Shown piece after piece: positions 21,664 through 32,224 of a stretch of DNA of 64,000 bases (position 1 is its first letter; each line of letters begins with the position of its first letter). Source of the DNA: Salvator merianae (Eukaryota; Chordata; Lepidosauria; Squamata; Teiidae); contig QVOM02000023.1 in assembly GCA_003586115.2 (NCBI GenBank), positions 9,011,083 through 9,075,082 on the forward strand, written 5' to 3'. Below the pieces are notes generated by a model. That model was not told where the DNA came from, ran no database searches, and saw only the letters and a program-made list of their open reading frames with translations. Made by a program: the position numbers and the translations under genes.

Positions 21664-22170
21664 CAAAGGCAAAGCCTTCACCTGCTCTCGACTCCCTGCA
21701 AATGGCTTTTAGAGGCATCCTGCCTGTCTCTCCAATGTGGAGGTGGTACCTAGGCATTCCTTCTACATAAGAACAAAAGAGGAGCCCTGCTGGATCAGGT
21801 CACAGCCCATCTAGTCCAGCATCCTGTCCCACACAGTGGCCCACCCACTGCTTCTGGGTATTCTTAAGCAGAAGACCAAGGAAAAAGCTTCACCTGCTCT
21901 CGACTCCCTGCAAATGGCCTTTAGAGGCCTCCTGCCTGTCTCTCCAATGTGGAGGTGGTACCTAGGCATCCCTTCTACATAAGAACAAAAGAGGAGCCCT
22001 GCTGGATCAGGCCACGGCCCATCCAGTCCAGCATCCTGTCCCACACAGTGGCCCACCCATTGCTTCTGGGTATTCTCAAACAGAAGACCAAGGAAAAAGC
22101 TTCACCTGCTCTCGACTCCCTGCAAATGGCCTTTAGAGGCCTCCTGCCTGTCTCTCCAACCCGGAGGCAA
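21664..22170 (-). mobile_element. CR1-tail, about 2.4 tandem units of 212 bp, antisense
   Basis: The segment starting TTCTACATAAGAACAAAAGA at 21761 recurs at 21973, a period of 212 bp, with a partial unit before it from 21664. The units are closely similar, more so than dispersed copies in this window, so they arose by local tandem duplication. Located about 135 bp downstream of exon 8 in intron 8. Confidence 0.9.
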
Positions 22171-22305
22171 CACCTCTGCTCTATGACCAAACTGCAACAC
22201 AGGAAAATTTCAATCACCGGTTTCAGGAAATTAATGATCAATGAATCCATGAATCCACTTACCCAGAGCCGCCCGTTTATCATTACTGCTGCCCACGGTA
22301 CTCAC

Positions 22306-22395
22306 ATTTAAGTTATGTGGACTGTACAGTGAATTTCCTCCCAGGCCATCACTGTATCCTCCCGTCTGATTGATAACATGACGCAGGGTATCCAC
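22306..22395 (-). CDS. PBX3: PBX3 exon 8 (dual reading frame)
   Basis: Acceptor CTGCAG, donor GTGAGT. In the main frame the 90 bp encode 30 residues ([20 protein letters not shown], then [10 protein letters not shown]). NSLYSPHNL is PBX3-type. If exon 7 is skipped, exon 6 ends one base into a codon and exon 8 is read one frame over, giving [14 protein letters not shown] and a TGA at 22351-22349. That short end matches the b-type isoforms known for PBX1 and PBX3. One exon therefore carries two functional C-terminal codings. Confidence 0.97.
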
Positions 22396-22627
22396 CTGCA
22401 GGAAGAAGGCAGACAAAAAATAACCTCAGCATTCCCCCCAAAACCTCACTAACCGACAGACACTTAAACGCCACGATATTTCCAACATGGAAAACAAAGG
22501 GGGGGGAGAGATGCAGGGGTGGAGACTTATCAAGCAAGGATGACTGGATTTGTCCCTTACTCCAGGTTTTTAAAAAATGAGCTTCTGGGTGTCAGGCGCA
22601 GATTTGCAACAGGTACTATTTGTGACC

Positions 22628-23280
22628 AAGGCCCTTTCTGCACTTACCTGGGCTTGGTTGGGATCAGTGGGTCCGGAATAGCCCCGCCCACTGGTCCCGA
22701 CCACAGAACAGGGTGGGCGGGATCATCGCTTCTGCATGATGGTGCTAATCCTGATCAGCCCATGCCACGGTGCCACGGCTCCCGCGTGGTCCTGAACACG
22801 GAGCCATGCCTTTGTGCGGCAGGCCTCCTTGTTCAAGACTGGGGCCCGCTGGTCCGCCCAGTAGTCACAATTAATCGTGACTACTGGCGATCCCAATCAG
22901 GGCCTCCCTGATCAGGGTCATGCTCCACGTAACGCAGACACGGGCTTCCAGAAGGAGGCGTGGCCACCTAGATTTGCATTAACGTGCAGATCCATGCGGC
23001 CTACAACCCTTCCACGCGGGCTCTTGCAACTGATGTTAAATGCTACAAAAAGCACCAGTGTTAGGAGTCACAAATTTCCTCAGGATGGTGCACACGAAGA
23101 AGGTCCTTCGGGATCCTGAGCCCACGCCTACAGCAACGAGTACCCTGCGGCACCATCCTCAGCACTACGGGGTTGGCCGCTGGGGCAAAAAAGGCGGAGG
23201 TCTCTGCAACAACATTTGGAGTGATGCTGGAACTATTTGGGGCCAATCGGTCAGCAGGAGCACCACAATAAGATGAGTTT
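22628..23280. mobile_element. GC-rich palindrome-bearing block, probable DNA-transposon derivative
   Basis: Begins with AAGGCCCTTTCTGCACTTA, a terminus similar to those at 39305 and 52021-52040. Contains inverted repeats GGGATCAGTGGG/CCCACTGGTCCC (22668-22710) and a perfect CCAGTAGTCAC/GTGACTACTGG (22858-22868, 22877-22887). More CpG-rich than the surrounding intron 7. No transposase motif and no matching right terminus found, so the extent is uncertain. Confidence 0.4.
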
Positions 23281-24378
23281 GTTATCTTCAACATCATCAT
23301 TAATATGACTAAAAAACCTTGATTGCGGTCACAGACCAGACTGTTTAAGTTGGAGAACTATAATATTTTGAAGTCATGCCTTTCCCACCTACCTATCCAC
23401 TGGAAAATCTGGGTAGCGTAAGGAAGATAGCCCTCTCTGCCTCACACCCTTTCTTCAGGCACCAAAAATACAGCTGCAGGAGGGTGGTGGATCCAAATCC
23501 TGTGCTGAACGGATGGGATCTTTTGGCGCTCACTCCCCCCGCCTGTTCATTTGACACACTAATTTCTATTTATGCTCGCCTAGGTGATGGCCTGTCTCCA
23601 TAAAGAGCAGTGAAGCACAACCCTCCGCTAGCAAAGCCCGACTTATCTTGGCAGGTAATACTCTTTCCTTGTCACCGACAGAGAAGCTAAACCTGGGGTC
23701 TATAGTTGTGCCTTTCTTTTCTTCCATAAAAAGAAAGCTGAAATTAGAACAAGGCAGCCCACATCTAAGATGTTCCCAATGCTCAAATGCTGGGCAGAGT
23801 ATAGCTTCAGGATATGCACAGCTCTGGGAATTTTACACACCCAAAGCTAATGCTGCAGGAAAAGGGATTAGAACAATGATTGGGGTGTAAAGAAACACAC
23901 ACACACACATGTATATACATATATATATACAGAGAGAGAAAACTTGCAGCCATATCAGTTTTTCACATTCAAAGAGTGAAAGGAGATCCCACACAAAACC
24001 AGAAACATTAACTAAATAAAAGCTTTAACACTCCCAACCACCGCCATGAGCTCAAGCCAGAGCCGAACTGCATTCACAAAGCTTGACAAAGTTTCAAATT
24101 GGGACAAGGGGACGAGGGAAGCCAGATCTTTGCCCTGGCCAGTTTCGGTGCTAACGGAAGCAGACAGCCATGTTTTATAATAAATACACCAGCCCAATTT
24201 GGCATGGAGTCCGAGAACGATTTTCCAGAGGCAGAGCTTTAAGAGGCAAAATTTGCGGTTGGATTGTTTTTGTTTGTTCGCCTTTTTTTTTTTTTTTAGA
24301 AAATTTCCACAAAAAGCCCAAACCACCCTGTGCTAGAGAGGCCCTAATCAGGGGGTGGGGGGGCGGTTTTTCTCCTAC
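23281..24378. other. Intron 7 segment with a small CA/TA microsatellite
   Basis: Mostly unique-looking. A short (AC)n followed by (TA)n and (GA)n lies at 23894-23938, and poly-T runs at 24284 and a G-run near 24352. No gene or named repeat. Confidence 0.5.
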
Positions 24379-24491
24379 CTGTGACTGCACATTGGCTCCA
24401 ACTTGAGACCCCTGGTAAGAATCCCCATTCAGACTCTGCATGTTCATGAACATGTCCCCAGAGTTAGGGAGGTTAAAAGAACCTGAAGAAC
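24379..24491 (-). CDS. PBX3: PBX3 exon 7 (alternatively spliced in the family)
   Basis: Acceptor TTTCCAG, donor GTAGG. 113 bp: two bases complete the Gly split with exon 6, then 37 codons ([20 protein letters not shown], then [17 protein letters not shown]). This is the Ser/Asn/Gln-rich region after the homeodomain. 113 is not a multiple of three, so skipping it shifts the frame and swaps the C-terminus, the known difference between a and b isoforms of PBX proteins. A long TCC repeat lies 81-116 nt upstream of its acceptor. Confidence 0.97.
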
Positions 24492-24571
24492 CTGGAAAGG
24501 AAAGAGTTAAGCAGCTGAGCGTGGCAAGCAAACACATGTCCACCCCAAAAGACAACAAGAAGGAAGGATGC

Positions 24572-24607
24572 GGAGGAGGAGGAGGAGGAGGAGGAGGAGG
24601 AGGAGGG
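24572..24607. repeat. (GGA)n, i.e. transcript (TCC)n, upstream of exon 7
   Basis: About 11-12 uninterrupted GGA units. In the PBX3 transcript this is a pyrimidine tract 81-116 nt upstream of the exon 7 acceptor, so it may influence use of that exon. The Gly- or Pro-rich ORFs predicted across it are artefacts. Confidence 0.95.
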
Positions 24608-24839
24608 GAGCAGCAAGAACGTGCTTTGCAAAAGATGGCACTCAGTAAAAACCAAAAGGGACCAGAAGGCAAACCAGAAGAAAGCAGGCAGGAAGACTTC
24701 ACTGCTTTCAGTGACACTGTGCTCAAGCTTCCCATGAATTTTGGAAGCATCTAGATGGGGGAAAGGTCTAAAAGAGAGAATTCTAGTGACAGAAAGACCT
24801 CAGTGGTCTGAGAGACAGTTAGTGACCCAAACCCCCTCT

Positions 24840-25090
24840 GATGATCCTTTTTTCTCTGATGGCTTCCCAGGGATTTGTACCCTCTCTTCTTGAATCTAAA
24901 CACACCTGGTTCTCTCAATCCGCCCTCACAGACTTTGCTTCCAGTCCTCAGAACATCTTCTGTCTCTGAATCTGTCCTTCGTAAACTGTGGCCCCCAGAA
25001 CTGGACCCAGTGCTCAAGGCAGGCTCTGATCAGTGCAGGGCACTTCCCTGTCTTTTCCACAGCAAGGAAGGCAGCATTGAATGGCCACAT
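24840..25090 (-). mobile_element. CR1 LINE fragment, antisense, old
   Basis: TTGCTTCCAGTCCTCAGAAC, GTGGCCCCCAGAACTGGACC and CAGTGCTCAAGGCAGGCTCT match the antisense of a CR1 segment lying 5' of the terminal tail. Diverged; intron 6. Confidence 0.65.
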
Positions 25091-26603
25091 AACGATGCAA
25101 AATTGTGCTCTGCGTGCGTGCCAGTGCCAGAAGAGCAGCCAAAGTTCACTTACAGCCGGTGCAAAGTTTGGGCACTCAGCAGGCAGCACCATATGATCAC
25201 TGGCTGCCATATGGAGCAAGTGTATTTGATGAGCTTAGGATCCTGCACACTATCATCATGGCAGGACTAGTGTAAAAGGGGGAGGGGCTGGAATTATGAT
25301 CGCCTGAGAGCTGAAGACTATGCTTCAATTTATGCAGGTCAGAATTGAATCTGCCTTTCTTTGCAACCACATCTCTGTCGCACAAGAACTCAACAGCAGA
25401 ACATCGTCTATATATGTAAATCGTCTCAGGTCCAATTCCTGGCACTTCCCCAGAAAAAAGGAACAGGTAATCATCTTCTCGCTCGTTGCAACAAAACTGC
25501 ATGGATGCGTTTATGCTGTCATCAGGCAACGAGTTTGACTCAAGGCATCTTTAGCCCTTTACCTCCTGCGGTCTTGCATTCAGCCTGTTAACAATTATAA
25601 TCACAAGAGGAACCCCTCAGGGGGGCTGTCCTTTGCCTTTTACTGAGTTTTGGAGGAAAGGGCAAGGGCAGAGAGCAAGACCATACCCCATGGAGAAACA
25701 ACAGCATCCTGGACACCACCAAATTTTAAACTGAAGCAAGAAACTCAAATTTGTGGGCACCAATACACCTAGAGCACCCAATGTGTAGAGACACAACCCA
25801 TCAACAGTTTGAATTTAATTATTTTTAAAAGTACTGCTATGGGAGAAAACTGCTCTTCTAGGAGGAAAACCACGGAAGCATCACGTTTCACAAAAACCAC
25901 AGCACACTCAAAGATTCTAATGGTAACATGTGTTGGCTTTGTAATTCTCAGAAACAAGGCAGACATAAAAAGAATGACTTCCCAAAATTTACAACCATCG
26001 CTCATACAACACTGGGTCCTGCAAACCAGCATGTATGGCAAAATTGTAATATGAAAGTAACTGGCACCACTGGAAAACTGGGGGTTAGGGGACCACAGAA
26101 ATCTAACAATAGAGTTCAATCACACCACAGAGTGGAGACCGAATCAAATCTACAGTGTATGCCAATGATACAGCAGAGGCCAAATCATATTATTGTGGGT
26201 TCTGAGAACCTCATCAAGTAAGGGAAGCCACGTTTTTACCAACTGTTTAAGAGTAATACTATGCTGCATAAAAAAACCATGTTATATGAGGGAAGTCACA
26301 GGTAAAAGAAAAACCACACTGTGCAAAACCATGGTATACAAGGGACAACTGCATTCCTTTTGAACTAGCCTGTTAGATCTTTATCTCGAAGTCCAGAAAA
26401 GAAAATCCTTCATTTAAATGAACTTACAAGTTGTCTGCTAAGCCACCGTGAGGTTCATTTCATGGAAACTTCAATCCCAAAATCCAAGAAGCCCTCCACC
26501 CTCTCTAAAGGAGCTTACTGCCCTTCTGATAGAGGTCTCTACCCGAGCCTTTGCTTTCATGAGGTGCACCAGCCCACGCCATGGTAGAGCGGCAAGTACG
26601 TAC
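25091..26603. other. Intron 6 segment, no feature recognised
   Basis: Repeat content is low and unfamiliar. Scattered ORFs under 120 codons in conflicting frames. Nothing supports a second gene. Confidence 0.4.
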
Positions 26604-26769
26604 CAGAGTTTGGCGTGGTGGGTGAGTTTGTCTGGTTATTCTGAACAGCTGCTGCCACAGCATGCGCTGCTGTCACCGCTGTTTTTGCTGCGTAAAGGTT
26701 GGCTTCTTCCTGAAATTTCCCTATGTTCTTCTTGTACCTGATTCTCTTGTTGCCAAACCAGTTGGATAC
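26604..26769 (-). CDS. PBX3: PBX3 exon 6, homeodomain recognition helix
   Basis: Acceptor TGGCAG, donor GTACGT. 55 codons plus one base. It starts with [17 protein letters not shown], helix 3 of the TALE homeodomain, with the invariant W48, F49, N51 and R53 and the PBX-type Gly50. It continues [18 protein letters not shown], then [20 protein letters not shown]. The AHAVAAAV segment separates PBX3 from PBX1. The intron 5 position inside the homeodomain is the family's usual one. Confidence 0.98.
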
Positions 26770-26970
26770 CTGCCACAAAAAAGAAAGTACTCATTTAATA
26801 CGAAAACACCAGAGGGAGGTGAAAACTCTGTGAAACTTCCAAGGCATGTTTGGGCCCTTTGAAGGCAAAACCCCAGCTCTTTACTCTGATAAAAGGGGCC
26901 CTTAAGCTTCAGTACTGTGTGCACCAAATTAGGACCACAACACTCCAGGTGGTTTTAAAATTAAATCACA

Positions 26971-27395
26971 GCCATGGTTTTCCCAGTAGTAATGTGTAGC
27001 TGCGAGTGTTGGACCATAAGGAAGACTGAGCACGGAGGAATCAGCATTTTCAAACCGTGGTGCTGGAGAAGACTTTTGAGAGTCCCTTGGACTGTAAGGA
27101 GATCAAATCAGTCAACCCCAAAGGAAACCAACTCTGACTGTTCACTGGAAGGACAAACACTGAAGCTCAAATCCTTTGCCCACATAATGAGAAGACAGGG
27201 CTCACTTGAAAAGGCCCTGATGCTGGGAAAGATGGAAGGCAAAAGGAGAAGAGAACGGCAGAAGATGGGATGGATAGATGGTGTCATGGAAGCAACAAAC
27301 ATGAGCTTGGGCAAACTCCACGAGGTGGTGCTGTGGTCCATGGGGTCACAAAGAGTCAGAGAGAACTAAACAACTGAAAAACAACATAAACAAAA
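26971..27395 (+). mobile_element. BovB (RTE) LINE 3' end, sense, degenerate
   Basis: The frame at 26974-27369 reads the C-terminal part of the BovB ORF (motifs WCWRRLLRVPWT, SNQSTPKE, LEKALMLGKMEGKRRR, WIDGVMEATNMSLGKL), then GGGGTCACAAAGAGTCAGAG, the BovB 3' terminus. It lies antisense to PBX3 in intron 5, about 200 bp upstream of exon 6. BovB is patchily distributed through horizontal transfer and abundant in squamates, supporting the organism call. No stop interrupts this stretch, but RT and endonuclease are missing. Confidence 0.88.
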
Positions 27396-28009
27396 ACTGG
27401 AGGCAATTTTGACTGAGAAGGCAGCAGAATTAAAAGGCTCAAGCTTAGCAGAAATAGCCTTTTGATCTAAAAGTCCTGGTATGTAATGTAGAATAGAAAA
27501 AAGAATGTGAGGAATAGCACTTCTACCAGTCCATGTAGCTCCACGTTTATCCTGTTTTTTTCATTCTACTACTTACATATGATTTATGATGATTGTAAAT
27601 TCCCAGGAGACCCCCGGAGTAGGCGGTCTCTAAATTTAATAAATGAAATTAAAGGAATCAAGCTACATCTGTTAATTGGCTTAGCAATTCTAGGATATCT
27701 GGGCCATGAATGCAACTGGCCATTGATAATTGTTGCCATATGTACTTTCTCGCATTTTATTCCTGTTCAGCAATTCCTATTTGCTATCCCTTTCCTATGG
27801 CCTCCTTCTAGGATAAAAAAGCATAAACGCATGTGCTGTGGTCTACGTTTTAATCTTTGGAGGGCATGACCCTTGGGTGTTTCAGAAGAAACAACAGCCC
27901 CGCTGGAAGGTCCTCAAACTCTTGCAGTGAAGCATCTATCAGGTACTCAAAGCACTGCCTGTTCCCTCATTCTGTACAGATTCGCTTTTTTGACACGGTA
28001 CTGAACTAC
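27396..28009. other. Intron 5 segment, no feature recognised
   Basis: Unique-looking AT-rich sequence with no named repeat or coding signal. Confidence 0.4.
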
Positions 28010-28477
28010 TAGGCATGTGCCAAACTGCGATTTATCGAATACAAATGGAAGTTAGAGGCCACATATTTTTAGATGCTTCCTCTAACAGTCCTGGCTTTCT
28101 TTTGCCTAACTTTCTTACATGCAAAGTGGGGAGCATAGCCCCTTGTTCCATGCATTCTCATGGGCGAGTGGGCAGCGCAGGTTGGCACGTATGTGCATGA
28201 CATCATTATGAACGCATAAGACACTCGCTGAAGCTTTCTGTGCACATGTGATGATCTCACGCACATGTGTGCCAATGCGCCCGACAGACTCACCTATGAA
28301 TGGCCCTGTAATGGCAGCCAGGCCATATGGAACAAATGAGCAGGTTTCCTGTTTCATGTGTTTACTCACACGTAAGAGAGAGCTGCCGAAGAGAGCCAGG
28401 ACTGCTAGAGGAAGCACCTAACAATCCGTAGCTTTTAACTGCCTTTCGCATTCGACTAAGAGTTCGGCACATCCCTA
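28010..28477. mobile_element. 468-bp full-length palindromic hAT-like MITE
   Basis: Termini TAGGCATGTGCCAAACT and, on the complement, TAGGGATGTGCCGAACT. The outer arms (GATGCTTCCTCTAACAGTCC against GGTGCTTCCTCTAGCAGTCC) and the inner arms (GGTTGGCAC..ATGTGCATGA against GCATTGGCACACATGTGCGTG) are inverted about a centre near 28243. Flanking octamers TGAACTAC and CGAGCTAC match 6 of 8, both differences transitions, as for an aged 8-bp target duplication. No transposase. Confidence 0.82.
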
Positions 28478-29804
28478 CGAGCTACACTTCCGTGACAGCC
28501 ACCTTGGACTTTGCCACGACTGGATCAGATTTCCCAAACATGGGAAGCAAAGCTATTTGTTCAAAGAAAACCACCACATGCACTTGGAGTTAGAGGAGAC
28601 AAATCAAAGCCGTATGTGATCAGAGGTAAAAGGACGGGGTTATCTGAAGGGAAAGATACCGTTGTTCTTTGTTTGGGGTGTGGAACCATTCCTGACAGAT
28701 CTACCAACAGAACTGAACTCAGTCCTCTGCAGAAATGAGGAAACTAAGCAAAATCAATAATGGATGAAACATTGCATTGTCATTTCCCTTTGAAGACAAC
28801 TGCATTGCTGCCCGGCCAGATTCTAAGGCTCTACCTATTAACCCCCCCGAAGGTCAAGGCCGGAGCAGCTGAAACAAAGCCGCTGGGACAATGGCATGCA
28901 GAAACTATTTTCTGAGCTCAGCCATTAGGGGAATGTTTGTAATTAATAACTGTAGTAAATAACTATGAAAAACTCCCTCTTTTGCTGGCAGGCAAGATTG
29001 TCTGTGTAGGGGGGGGGGCAATCTATCAGAAACAAAGTCTGTAGCAAGGAGATCTATAATGTCTGCTATCTTAAGAGAAGGCATAATAATGATTTACTCC
29101 TAAGAGGTCCACCCAAATAATAGGCACATGGTTGTCAAGAGAAGGAACAGATACCTGGCTGTTTGGTGTTGGCCCTCCCCAAAAGCCCTTGATAGGACAA
29201 AATACATGGATGGGAATTTCTGAACCTCATTTGTGTATCTGTTCTAGAACACAGAAACACATCCTTTATATGATGGTCTCATGCTCAAAGTCTGATATCT
29301 TCAGGCAACGGGAAAGATCTGTCTGTACTTGAGACCCTGAATGATCAACCAAGCATACTAGACATTACTAGACTGGACAGATAAATATTTTGGTGTGGTA
29401 TAAGATAATTTCTGCGAACTCTACAGTCAACAGGGCAAAGACGCAAGCATTTTTCTAGAAGTGACACACACTTTGATACAAGAAAGAGTTGGCAATCACT
29501 AGCTAAATAGTTTTTGACATTCCACGAAATGTAGAAATAACACTCTCTGTTCAAATTATATCCAGTTCAACAGGAAAAAGCATTTCTACAGGGCAAAATT
29601 GCTAGTCTTTTAACAAAGATAATTCCTCAAAGGGGTGGAATGATGTTCTCTGAAGGATTAGAATTCCACCTCCTTGCTTTTAAGTAATGCTCACCTTTGA
29701 ACTGGAGGTAGCAGGACACAGCTTGACTTTAAAGCTAGGCCTGGGCATTCCTCCTTATGAAATCAGGCTGCAATGTCTTGGCCTCTTCAGCCTTGGAAGA
29801 TGGT
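28478..29804. other. Intron 5 segment, no feature recognised
   Basis: Contains a G-run near 29010; otherwise unique-looking. No coding signal. Confidence 0.4.
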
Positions 29805-30268
29805 GTTTAAGATGGGACCTGACTGATATATATAAAATCATGCACGGTATGGAGAAGGTGGATAGAGAAAGAATATTTTCCCTATTGCACAACACTAGAA
29901 CCAGGAGGGACTTTATGAAGGTGATGAGCAGGAGAGTCAGGACTGATAACTAGAAGTTTTTTTTCATCCAGAGGGACATTGATCTATGGAATTTACTACC
30001 AGAAGAGGTGGTGACAGCAAGCAGCTTGGATAGCTTTAAGAAAGGTTAGACTAATTCATGGAGGACAGGTGTACCAATGGCTACTAGAATGGATGCCATT
30101 TGAATTGAAGGCCATTTGCAGGGTGAGAAGAGCAGGTGAGGGTTTTGCTTTCACCTTCTGCCTAAGAATGCCCAGAAGCAATTGATGGGCCCCTGTGTGA
30201 GACAGGATGCAGAACTAGATGGACTGTGGCCTGATCCTGCAGGACTTCTCTTATGTTCTTCTTATCAC
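29805..30268 (+). mobile_element. CR1 LINE 3' end, sense, longest copy in the window
   Basis: Includes the end of the CR1 unit upstream of the tail (GGGACCTGACTGATATATAT, AAATCATGCACGGTATGGAG, GAACCAGGAGGGACTTTATG, TGGAATTTACTACCAGAAG) and the usual terminus (GCAGAACTAGATGGACTGTGG, then CTCTTATGTTCTT). About 460 bp, with point decay and no intact RT. Confidence 0.88.
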
Positions 30269-30479
30269 GCAGAGGGAGGAAAATTACTTCTTGGTTCTAC
30301 AAAGTCTTAACTTAAATTAATAAAAGCCCCCCCTTCCCCCGTCTTTAAATGCAGTAAGGTGTTTTTTTGTTTTGTTTTTTTTACATTCTGCATTCCCAAG
30401 ATGCCCAACCCCTGTATTGTATATATTACCCTCAATATTACTTTGTCAGTCAGGAAGCAATAATACATAAATGAAACCC

Positions 30480-31200
30480 AGCAAATAATTACTGTGGACA
30501 ATCCAATTATGGCTTTATTAACAGTTTCATAATTGCAGAATCTCTATACATCAACCATATTGTCCGCAGACATATAAGAATCTGGTGTTTATACACACCT
30601 CTGGACCAATCAAACAAAAGCCATCCCTAATAAAGGCTTGTTTAATTCTCACAGTAAAATTTTAATATCCCTGCAGCCTAGGGAAAGCTCCGTGAGTGGA
30701 TTTGCTTGACACTAGATCGTTTCCACCCTGCTAGTCTCACTATTTCTTAATCTTTAATATCAAGGCAATTAAAATTAATGGGCACTCATCCAAAGCCACT
30801 GTGGGCAGAGTTGCCTCGACATCCATTGTTTGATGGGATTACCTAGAGGTTAAACTAACAAGCAAGGTTTAATTGGAAGCAATGAAAAGGAGCAGCAGAT
30901 CATACGTTATGTTTAACCTGCATACCACTTCCAAATGAATACCTAAGTCAGAGCTAGCCCCCTCACACCAAAAAATGTTCACAAGGTTTCCTGATTTATG
31001 GCTGCGTGCCTTCTTGCTCTGAGCAAACGTTATTAAGCCAGAGAACAGTCAGATTTGGCCACGACAACAACAACAACAAAAAAATGTGTTCATTTGCCTT
31101 TCATGGAACAGTTTATGAAACAGTCAAGGAGCTTTTCTACAGCTGACAAATAACAATGAAGTATTCAGCTTTCTCCTAGATGTAAGCAAAGGAATCCTTT
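30480..31200. other. AT-rich repeat-free block, candidate conserved non-coding element
   Basis: About 700 bp in intron 5 with many homeodomain-type cores (CCAATTATGGCTTTATTAAC, GGCAATTAAAATTAATGGGC, GGTTTAATTGG) and CCAATCA boxes, no transposon signature and no ORF. Textural inference only. Confidence 0.35.
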
Positions 31201-32224
31201 GTGGCTAAGCTGACTGTTTTTAGCGGACCCCTTCAAAAGCTACCAAGATGAATGTTTAGAGCTCAGAGGGTAGCTTTGATGCCTCTCCCTAATATTGCAG
31301 ACATTCAGATGGACCAAGCCACCATTTTGGACCTTGTGAACCTGTCCATGCTCTGTCTTTTGCAGGTGGAGCATTCTAGCCCGGAACACAGCCTCTCTTA
31401 GACCCCTTCAGCATGCAGAAGGGAGACGTGTGGTCCAGTATACCAACCACTGCGGGATCTTCCTGAAATGCCTCCCCAATTTAGCTCAAGAGTAGACATC
31501 ATGGTGCTTTGGTCTTGCTGGGCGTAACTCAGATTGACCCAGGAACCATAGTCAATGGTTAGGGAAGATACAGGAGCTGTTGAACCAGCTCCAATAGTTT
31601 TGTATGACCTTATCATACACTCTTCCTGCTTTAGAATATCTTTCTGGGAAGAGGGCAAAACTAGAACTACATAAATTAGTCCAAAATCTGGTTTTACTGG
31701 ACCTTGCATAAGATGCTCAAAATCCTGGTTGTTTTATTTTCAGTCCCTTTCCTAACAGACCTTAGCACATAAAATACCTTTCTCAGAGTCGAAACCCACA
31801 GATCAGACACCATCCTATCCCTGTATCATACAGAGATCTCTAAAACGTGTTTCTACTACACATCCCTTTTTATGAGAAGGGCAGACTAATCTCATAAACC
31901 AAGGATGGGAAATGTATGATTCTTTGAGAGAGTGTTGAATCCCAGCACTGGTCATCCCTGAACAACATCTGCAGTGCTGAGGAGAGACAACCGTACCTCC
32001 AAATAGTGCACAGAGAGAACAGGAATAGAGAGACTTCAGAAAAATCTATCCTTACTCCTATTACTGAAGAATGTTCGCTTTAAGAAAACGAAGAAGAAAT
32101 AAACAGGAGTCAACATTTTTAGCACTTGGCTCGACAAGGCATTCCAGATTTCTCATCTCCTTCAAGTGCTGAAAGTTACTGTGTGTGTACACATGCGTAT
32201 AAGATTAAGCTGTTTAGAAGCATA
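31201..32224. other. Intron 5 segment, no feature recognised
   Basis: No named repeat and no supported ORF; a 103-codon minus-strand ORF near 31398 has no family resemblance. Confidence 0.4.

Noticed and set aside
21664..22170. Regularly spaced repeats that could suggest an array such as CRISPR
   Set aside because: Units are 212-bp CR1 tails without unique spacers, in a vertebrate intron.
22519..22911. 130-codon ORF in intron 7
   Set aside because: Lies in the GC-rich palindromic block; contains no transposase motif and has no family similarity that I recognise.
24440..24754. 104-codon ORF with polyglycine, and a 191-codon minus-strand ORF with polyproline
   Set aside because: Glycine and proline runs come from the GGA/TCC repeat; the minus-strand ORF only overlaps real exon 7 and reads through its acceptor into intron.
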